From an uncultured Saprospiraceae bacterium (GTDB lineage Bacteria; Bacteroidota; Bacteroidia; Chitinophagales; Saprospiraceae): a DNA stretch of 12,596 bases. The first letter of the stretch is position 1. Each line of letters begins with the position of its first letter. Positions 8,619-12,596 of the stretch are shown here, in pieces. Location: positions 1 through 12,596 of the forward strand of contig CAJQNM010000382.1 of the NCBI GenBank assembly GCA_905479665.1, read 5' to 3'. The notes under the pieces were generated by a model, which was not told the origin of the DNA, did not search any database, and saw only the letters and a program-made list of their open reading frames with translations. Made by a program: the position numbers and the translations under genes.

Positions 8619-8657
8619 GCGATATCTTAGACTAAATCAATTGTGTGTTCATATTAA

Positions 8658-9644
8658 ATGACCGCTATGAAAATAATCAACCTACTTTATTTTGCGTCAC
8701 TCACCTTTTGTCTAAATGCACAAAGCGTGGTGTGGCCTTCAGAAAGCATTACGGAACTGACCTCCGCTTGGACCGGTATGCGTACACCAGACGGACGACC
8801 GCAGGTGTCTGACCAACTTCTGGAAAGAGTAAAAGCGCTTTCAATGGAAGAAGTATGGGGCTTCTTGCGCCGTAATGGATACGAAAATCAATTCGAGAAT
8901 TTTGCAGGCGCATTTCAGAACGGCTGGGAGATTTTACACCCTGACCAAGTGATGACAGGCCGGGCGCTCACTGCTCAATTTATGCCTCTGCGTCCTGATT
9001 TTGATGATTACATACAAACACAGGCCGAAAAAGAAGGGACAAAAACACCAGTCACAAACTATGCCCCCATTATAAAACTCTTAGATGGCGACATCTATGT
9101 AGCCGATAGCTACGGTAAAATGGTGGAGGGAACCTTAATCGGAGATAACCTGGGCAATGCGATTTACAAAGCGAGCAACCGTGGGGTCATTTTTAATGGG
9201 TCGGTCAGAGATGTGGAAGGTTTGTCACAAATCGAGGGCTTTAATGCGTGGATAAGGGGATCGGATCCGTCAGCCATCAAGCATATGATGATCGGAAGTA
9301 TTAATGCACCCATCCGCATCGGGAGAGTGACCGTCTTGCCTGGTGATGTGGTACTCGCAAAACCCACGGGGGTTGCATTTATTCCACCACATCTGGTGCA
9401 GCAAGTCGTCATTTCTGGCGAATTCACCGCCTTACAGGATGCGTTTAATCGCTTCTGTATGAAGACAAATAAATACGAATATGTGAATGAAGCATTTGTC
9501 GTTGATGACAATGTCTTTGAGAAAGATTTCAGCCTTTGGCTAGACGATTTTTCTGATCTACCCATGCCCAGGGAGGAATTAAATAAATTTATGGCGGAGC
9601 GTGATGCAAAAAGAAAAGCCAAGGAAGATGGAAAGCAGGAGTAA
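8658..9644 (+). CDS. Exported RraA-fold protein (aldolase/decarboxylase-like)
   Basis: The protein has 328 residues, against about 160-230 for typical cytoplasmic RraA-fold proteins. It has a signal peptide (core IINLLYFASLTFCL, likely cleavage after NAQ, residue 22) and an N-terminal extension (about 30-115, with MRTPDGRPQVSD and GRALTAQFMPLRPD). The RraA/HMG-aldolase-like core then runs from about 140 to 250. The substrate and Mg2+ signature is present as G181-S-V-R184-D185, preceded by GTLIGDN (158-164). The usual PGDxxxADxDGV segment reads PGDVVLAKPTGV (228-239), so the acidic pair is absent. Family knowledge: many members are 4-hydroxy-4-methyl-2-oxoglutarate aldolases or oxaloacetate decarboxylases, while E. 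coli RraA binds RNase E. An exported copy cannot act on RNase E, so a lyase on an extracytoplasmic substrate is the better guess, without proof. An ATG at 8667 (M4) is an equally good start and gives a cleaner signal peptide. The tail (about 306-328) is charged and lysine-rich. The gene lies 39 bp after the esterase gene. Confidence 0.87.
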   Translation: MTAMKIINLLYFASLTFCLNAQSVVWPSESITELTSAWTGMRTPDGRPQVSDQLLERVKALSMEEVWGFLRRNGYENQFENFAGAFQNGWEILHPDQVMTGRALTAQFMPLRPDFDDYIQTQAEKEGTKTPVTNYAPIIKLLDGDIYVADSYGKMVEGTLIGDNLGNAIYKASNRGVIFNGSVRDVEGLSQIEGFNAWIRGSDPSAIKHMMIGSINAPIRIGRVTVLPGDVVLAKPTGVAFIPPHLVQQVVISGEFTALQDAFNRFCMKTNKYEYVNEAFVVDDNVFEKDFSLWLDDFSDLPMPREELNKFMAERDAKRKAKEDGKQE

Positions 9645-9683
9645 TATTTTAATATGATTAAATATGATTTTCACTCGCATACT

Positions 9684-10595
9684 ATGAAAGAATTACTCAG
9701 CCTTGTTTTATTTGTTTGCTTGTACTCCTTCGCAGCGGCCCAGGTTAAGAGCAAAGTAATCGTCAAAAATGCGACGCTTGAAAAAGTCGCCGATGGTTAT
9801 GCCTTTACCGAAGGCCCAGCCGTCGCACCGGATGGGAAGGTATATTTCACCGATCAACCCAATGATCAAATACTAGTCTGGGATGAGAAGGAAGGAGTAA
9901 GCACTTGGATGACCGGCACAGGTCGCTCAAATGGAATGTTCTTTGATCGTCAGGGCATATTGGTTTCTTGCGCAGATGAGAAAAATGAATTGTGGCGCAT
10001 CCATAAAGATCAGTCGGTCGATGTGCTCCTGACAGATCACCATGGCAAAAAACACAATGGCCCCAATGATCTTTGGATCGATGAAACGGGCGGCATTTAT
10101 TTTACCGATCCTTTTTACAAGCGGCCATGGTGGGATCATGAGGAGCAAGAGATTGCCAAAAAGAATGTTTACTATCTACCCTCCGGAGAACGTCAGGCTA
10201 TACTAGTGGCAGATGATTTTGTCACTCCCAATGGAATAGTGGGAAGTCTCAAGAAAAAATTACTCTATGTCTCTGACATCGAAGACAAGAAGACATACCG
10301 TTATTCTATTCTTGGGCCTGGCCAGCTATCTGAGCGCACACTCTTTTGTGAGGCAGGCTCTGATGGCATGACCCTCGATCACAAGGGCAATTTATACATC
10401 ACAAATACCGCAGGCGTCACCGTTTTCAATAAAAAGGGTAAGCAGATCGAACAGATCGAAATACCCGAAACATGGACAGCAAATGTCGTGTTGGGAGGCG
10501 CAGATCGGAAAACACTTTTTATTACGGCGAAGGGATCGGTCTATACCTTGCAGATGAAGGTGCGAGGTGAATTGGGTGATTGGGTGATTGGGTGA
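9684..10595 (+). CDS. Secreted SMP-30/gluconolactonase-family protein
   Basis: From the chosen start the protein has 303 residues. The signal peptide is MKELLSLVLFVCLYSFAAAQ, cleaved near residues 19-20. A six-bladed beta-propeller follows, with repeated PDGKVYFTD-like strands (49-57, 136-142, 194-198, 234-240). Probable metal and substrate residues of SMP-30/gluconolactonase proteins are E43 (FTEGP), N128 and D129 (GPNDLW), N183 (TPNGI) and D227 (GSDGMTLD). It likely opens sugar lactones outside the cytoplasm; the substrate is not determined. An in-frame ATG at 9654 would add 10 residues (MIKYDFHSHT) ahead of the signal peptide, so I prefer 9684. The last codons, from about L297 (LGDWVIG), and the TGA stop come from the octamer array rather than the propeller fold, so the ancestral C-terminus was probably at or near KVRG. 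It lies about 40 bp after the RraA-like gene and is probably co-transcribed with it. Confidence 0.9.
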   Translation: MKELLSLVLFVCLYSFAAAQVKSKVIVKNATLEKVADGYAFTEGPAVAPDGKVYFTDQPNDQILVWDEKEGVSTWMTGTGRSNGMFFDRQGILVSCADEKNELWRIHKDQSVDVLLTDHHGKKHNGPNDLWIDETGGIYFTDPFYKRPWWDHEEQEIAKKNVYYLPSGERQAILVADDFVTPNGIVGSLKKKLLYVSDIEDKKTYRYSILGPGQLSERTLFCEAGSDGMTLDHKGNLYITNTAGVTVFNKKGKQIEQIEIPETWTANVVLGGADRKTLFITAKGSVYTLQMKVRGELGDWVIG

Positions 10596-10605
10596 TTTGG
10601 TGATT

Positions 10606-10656
10606 GGGTGATTGGGTGATTGGGTGATTGGGTAATTGGGTGATTGGGTAATTGGG
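10606..10656 (+). other. Potential G-quadruplex: seven GGG tracts with 5-nt loops
   Basis: Units 5-11 of the octamer array give GGG at 10606, 10614, 10622, 10630, 10638, 10646 and 10654, each separated by TGATT or TAATT. This satisfies the common pattern of four or more G3 tracts with loops of 1-7 nt, with three spare tracts. The G-rich strand is the coding strand, so the mRNA between the gluconolactonase stop and moaE would carry it. Folding is inferred from pattern only; 5-nt loops and two-letter loop composition make stability moderate. Confidence 0.45.
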
Positions 10657-10662
10657 TGATTT

Positions 10663-10668
10663 GGTGAT
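10663..10668 (+). promoter_or_regulatory. Repeat-encoded Shine-Dalgarno-like GGTGAT before moaE
   Basis: GGTGAT matches the 3' half of the extended Shine-Dalgarno sequence AGGAGGTGATC, complementary to ATCACC near the 16S rRNA 3' end. It ends 6 nt before the moaE ATG. The same hexamer occurs at most unit junctions of the array, so ribosome docking could be offered repeatedly. Bacteroidota rely little on Shine-Dalgarno pairing, which weakens the functional reading. Confidence 0.25.
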
Positions 10669-10674
10669 TTGGGA

Positions 10675-11094
10675 ATGAACATCGATATTCAAATAAAGGA
10701 AGTTTCGCTACGGGTAGAGGACTGCTTGGATTTTGTCCATGATCCTGGATGTGGGGGCGTCGATATATTTGTCGGAAATGTGCGAAACCAGACACAAGGC
10801 AAACCAGTGGTGCGTCTGGAATTTGAATCCTACCAACCTATGGCCATTTCGGAAATGAAGAAAATAGCAGCACACGCTATTGACGCACTCGGTGCTTCTC
10901 GCGTGTCCATACATCATCGCGTAGGTTCGCTCGCAATCGGAGAGGCAGCTGTGATTATTGCCGTCTCATCTCCCCATCGCAAAGCTGCTTTTACAGCCTG
11001 CCAATATGCGATCGATACACTGAAAGAAACCGTACCGATCTGGAAAAAAGAGATTTTTGAGGATGGTGAGGTTTGGGTTGCAGCTCATCCTTGA
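10675..11094 (+). CDS. moaE: Molybdopterin synthase large (catalytic) subunit
   Basis: The 139-residue protein has the normal MoaE length. It would convert precursor Z (cyclic pyranopterin monophosphate) to molybdopterin together with thiocarboxylated MoaD in the cytoplasm. Conserved elements are GGVDIFVGNVRNQTQGKPV (27-45), LEFESYQPMA (48-57), HHRVGSLAIGEAAV (80-93), SSPHRKAAF (98-106) and the catalytic DTLKETVPIWKKE (114-126), where K117 and K124/K125 correspond to the reactive lysines, followed by GEVWV (131-135). The ATG at 10675 directly abuts the octamer array. A TTG two codons earlier (10669) is the only other possible start, because an in-frame TGA sits at 10657-10659. No moaA, moaC, moaD, mogA or molybdoenzyme gene is in the window, so its partners are elsewhere. 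It lies 79 bp after the gluconolactonase stop on the same strand and may be read from that transcript through the repeat. Confidence 0.96.
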   Translation: MNIDIQIKEVSLRVEDCLDFVHDPGCGGVDIFVGNVRNQTQGKPVVRLEFESYQPMAISEMKKIAAHAIDALGASRVSIHHRVGSLAIGEAAVIIAVSSPHRKAAFTACQYAIDTLKETVPIWKKEIFEDGEVWVAAHP

Positions 11095-11096
11095 TT

Positions 11097-11150
11097 GAGT
11101 GTGGGTGTGAGTGTGGGTGTGAGTGTGAGTGTGAGTGTGAGTGTGAGTAA
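11097..11150 (+). repeat. Hexanucleotide tandem array GAGTGT/GGGTGT
   Basis: Eight full 6-bp units run from 11097 to 11144, with GGGTGT as units 2 and 4 and GAGTGT elsewhere. A degenerate GAGTAA closes the array at 11145-11150. It begins 2 bp after the moaE stop and lies between the convergent 3' ends of moaE and the response regulator. No hairpin with a T-run is visible, so it is not an obvious terminator. Its minus-strand translation is a His-Thr dipeptide run, which I regard as non-coding. Confidence 0.95.
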
Positions 11151-11180
11151 TTATCAATTGTCCCTTATCAATTATCAATT
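11151..11180. repeat. TTATCAATT short direct repeats overlapping the response-regulator 3' end
   Basis: TTATCAATT occurs at 11151-11159, 11165-11173 and 11172-11180, the last two overlapping by 2 bp. On the minus strand the unit reads AATTGATAA. The last codons (Ile-Asp-Asn) and the TGA of the response regulator are made of this repeat, and further TAA/TGA triplets follow it. No stem-loop terminator is evident. Confidence 0.85.
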
Positions 11181-11863
11181 ATCTTCAGCATAAACCCCAC
11201 CCCAAAAACATTTTCAATTTCGATCGTGGGATCCTCCTTCAGTATTTTACGTAATTTGGAAATAAACACGTCGAAACTGCGGCCGAGGAAATAGTCGTTT
11301 TTGCCGTACACTTCGATCAGTGCTTCCTCTCGACTCACCACCTCACCGCGCTTGCGCCAGAGTAGGGAAAGTATCTTATTTTCTTTCTTGGTGAGTCGCG
11401 TCTTCTCGCCATCCAATTCAAGCTCATAGTGATTGATGTCGTAGTGAAAAGCTCCCAGTTTGACCGGCTTCGCGACGGAAATAGAATCAACCTGATGGCA
11501 AGCCCGACGCATGATGGCCTTCACCCGACATACGAGCTCCTCCTCGTCAAAAGGTTTGACAATATAATCGTCTGCTCCAAGCGCAAATCCATGCAATTTG
11601 TCGTGCTTAAGCGAGCGGGCGGTACAAAAAAGAAGAGGCAACTGTTTTCCTTTTTGTTTTATTTTTTCCGCAAAAGTAAAGCCATCCATACGAGGCATCA
11701 TTACATCGACCAATGCCAACTGAAAATTGTTTTCTTCGAGGATTTCAAGGCCCTCGACTCCATCTTTTACCCACTGCGAGGTAAGATCCTCACTGGCAAA
11801 AAAATCAACCAGGAGGCCACCCAGTGCCACATCGTCTTCCAAGATCAGTACATCGTAATTCAT
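11168..11863 (-). CDS. OmpR/PhoB-family response regulator (RprY-like)
   Basis: The 231-residue protein has normal family length. The receiver domain (1-120) has acidic pocket D10 and D11, phosphoacceptor D53 in VDVMMPRMDGF, switch T81 (FCTA) and K103 (IVKPF). A winged-helix DNA-binding domain follows (about 133-228), with RLTKKENKILSLLWRKRGEV, then VSREEALIEVYG, SFDVFISKLRKIL and the wing VFGVGFML. The receiver resembles Bacteroides RprY, though no gene name is assigned. It should activate or repress target genes when phosphorylated by the adjacent kinase. Its ATG overlaps the kinase stop by 4 bp (ATGA), so the two are translated together. The C-terminal Ile-Asp-Asn and stop come from the TTATCAATT repeat, after the wing, so function should be unaffected. 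Confidence 0.95.
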   Translation of the reverse strand: MNYDVLILEDDVALGGLLVDFFASEDLTSQWVKDGVEGLEILEENNFQLALVDVMMPRMDGFTFAEKIKQKGKQLPLLFCTARSLKHDKLHGFALGADDYIVKPFDEEELVCRVKAIMRRACHQVDSISVAKPVKLGAFHYDINHYELELDGEKTRLTKKENKILSLLWRKRGEVVSREEALIEVYGKNDYFLGRSFDVFISKLRKILKEDPTIEIENVFGVGFMLKIIDN

Positions 11864-12596
11864 GCGGGCAGAGCAGGTGTGGGAAAAGACAATAAAAATC
11901 GCGAGCCCTTGCCCACCTCGCTGATGAGCTGCACTACCCCTTTATGAGCTTCGACAATCATTTTTACGTAGGGCAATCCCAGGCCATAGCCTCTTGTATC
12001 ATCTGGACAGGCACGATAATACTTATCAAAAACATATTTCTGATCCAAGGCAGCAATTCCTCGGCCATTGTCCGCGAATATGAGCTCAACTTTTTCTGCG
12101 CCAGATTTGACCATGATATCCAGACGAGGATGCGAGCTGCCATATTTAATGCAATTATCGATCAAACTTGAGATGACATTCTTGAGATGATACCGATCGG
12201 CCAAAACTGTGGCATTAGGTGCACTGTCAATCGATAACTCCAGCCCCGACTTCTGTATTTGTATCGCCATCTCATGCTCTACCTCTTGCAGTAAACTGGC
12301 GATCGATATTTCTTCCTTTTCTAATTGATATGAACCCTCTTCAAGAGCTGCCAAATGAAGCATTTTCTCGGTGTGCTCCTCCATGCGTCCGGCTTCCTGC
12401 TTGATGATTTGGACATACTTCTCTTTATCATCCGAGCGGGTCAGCATTTTGGTAGCGAGACCAATATTTGTGAGGGGAGTTCGCAATTCGTGCCCAATGT
12501 TGTTGTAGAACTGCTGGTTGATATGGTAGGTATCTCGAGCCAGGCGCAATTTCTTCAGCGCGAGAAAGAAACCCAGTGCGACTAAAAACACCATGA
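11860..12596 (-). CDS. Sensor histidine kinase, N-terminus cut by window edge
   Basis: Only the C-terminal part is present. The methionine at 12594 begins inside a membrane segment (MVFLVALGFFLAL), so it is probably internal, and the sensor domain lies beyond the right edge. Counting from that methionine, the visible order is: end of a transmembrane helix (1-13); DHp domain with the H-box IGHELRTPLTN and phospho-accepting H35; N-box NVISSLIDNCIKYG; G1 box FADNGRGI; F-box VFDKYYRA; and G2 box GYGLGLPYVKMIVEAHKG. All ATP-binding motifs are intact, so the enzyme should autophosphorylate and pass phosphate to D53 of the response regulator encoded next. The pairing and motif spelling recall RprX of Bacteroides. 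The signal sensed cannot be inferred. The kinase lies upstream of the regulator on the same strand with a 4-bp ATGA overlap. Confidence 0.94.
   Translation of the reverse strand, partial: MVFLVALGFFLALKKLRLARDTYHINQQFYNNIGHELRTPLTNIGLATKMLTRSDDKEKYVQIIKQEAGRMEEHTEKMLHLAALEEGSYQLEKEEISIASLLQEVEHEMAIQIQKSGLELSIDSAPNATVLADRYHLKNVISSLIDNCIKYGSSHPRLDIMVKSGAEKVELIFADNGRGIAALDQKYVFDKYYRACPDDTRGYGLGLPYVKMIVEAHKGVVQLISEVGKGSRFLLSFPTPALPA

Larger units (their letters stand above)
10571..10674 (+). repeat. Octanucleotide tandem array, 13 units, consensus ATTGGGTG
   Basis: Thirteen contiguous 8-bp units were read by eye. Units 1-3, 5-7, 9 and 11 are ATTGGGTG, units 8 and 10 are ATTGGGTA, units 4 and 12 are ATTTGGTG, and unit 13 is ATTTGGGA. 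The array starts within the last seven codons of the gluconolactonase gene and stops immediately before the moaE ATG. TGA or TAA occurs at nearly every unit junction. Because 8 is not a multiple of 3, every reading frame meets a stop within 24 bp of consensus repeat, so a ribosome entering the array terminates quickly at any copy number. Arrays of this type are prone to slipped-strand copy-number change. Confidence 0.97.

Noticed and set aside
10392..10795. Minus-strand open frames of 84-96 codons through the octamer array, with a repeating Pro-Ile-Thr-Gln/Asn-His pattern
   Set aside because: They are translations of the tandem repeat and overlap well-supported plus-strand genes on both sides; this Asn-His-Pro-Ile pattern is a common artefact of such arrays.
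10966..11178. Minus-strand open frame with a long His-Thr dipeptide run
   Set aside because: It is the translation of the GAGTGT hexamer array and is antisense to moaE; no start signal or family resemblance.
10571..11180. Repeats around moaE as a CRISPR array or transposon ends
   Set aside because: Units are 6-9 bp and contiguous or overlapping, with no unique spacers, no cas genes, no terminal inverted repeats and no transposase.
11429..11947. Plus-strand open frame of 172 codons
   Set aside because: It is antisense to the response regulator and the end of the kinase, both of which have complete conserved motifs; the predicted protein has no recognisable domain.

Overview
The window looks like a piece of a Bacteroidota chromosome, probably an aquatic or marine Saprospirales/Cytophagales-like lineage. 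The clues are weak or absent Shine-Dalgarno sequences, A/T-rich leaders, one TAnnTTTG-type promoter element, a Bacteroidota-style AsmA-like protein, a cysteine-type secreted sulfatase, and a two-component pair resembling RprX/RprY. The lineage is an inference, because no rRNA or other phylogenetic marker is present.

Layout, left to right. (1) On the minus strand, an AsmA-family membrane protein (668-3826) is followed after 19 bp by a secreted formylglycine sulfatase that runs off the left edge (1-648). (2) A divergent, gene-free stretch of about 340 bp (3827-4164) holds a candidate -7 box for the AsmA gene and a perfect 10-bp inverted repeat. (3) On the plus strand, citramalate synthase cimA (4165-5760) overlaps by 4 bp (GTGA) a CoxE-like VWA protein with an intact MIDAS (5757-6959). 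(4) Three genes for exported proteins follow on the plus strand: a sialate O-acetylesterase/SASA-type carbohydrate esterase, an exported RraA-fold protein, and an SMP-30/gluconolactonase-type protein. They look like an accessory module for breakdown of acetylated glycans or sugar acids. (5) moaE (10675-11094) encodes the large subunit of molybdopterin synthase and has no other cofactor genes nearby. (6) On the minus strand, a histidine kinase (cut by the right edge) and an OmpR/PhoB response regulator overlap by 4 bp (ATGA) and converge on moaE.

The most unusual part is the DNA around moaE. A 13-unit octamer array (consensus ATTGGGTG) starts inside the last codons of the gluconolactonase gene and ends exactly at the moaE ATG. 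A hexamer array (GAGTGT/GGGTGT) begins 2 bp after the moaE stop. Overlapping TTATCAATT repeats then supply the last codons and stop of the convergent response regulator. The octamer array has seven regularly spaced GGG tracts with 5-nt loops on the coding strand, so it matches a G-quadruplex pattern. It also repeats GGTGAT, the 3' half of an extended Shine-Dalgarno sequence. Whether this tunes moaE expression or is neutral repeat expansion cannot be settled from sequence alone. I see no phage, insertion sequence, CRISPR, tRNA or rRNA, and no clear new defence or mobile system.
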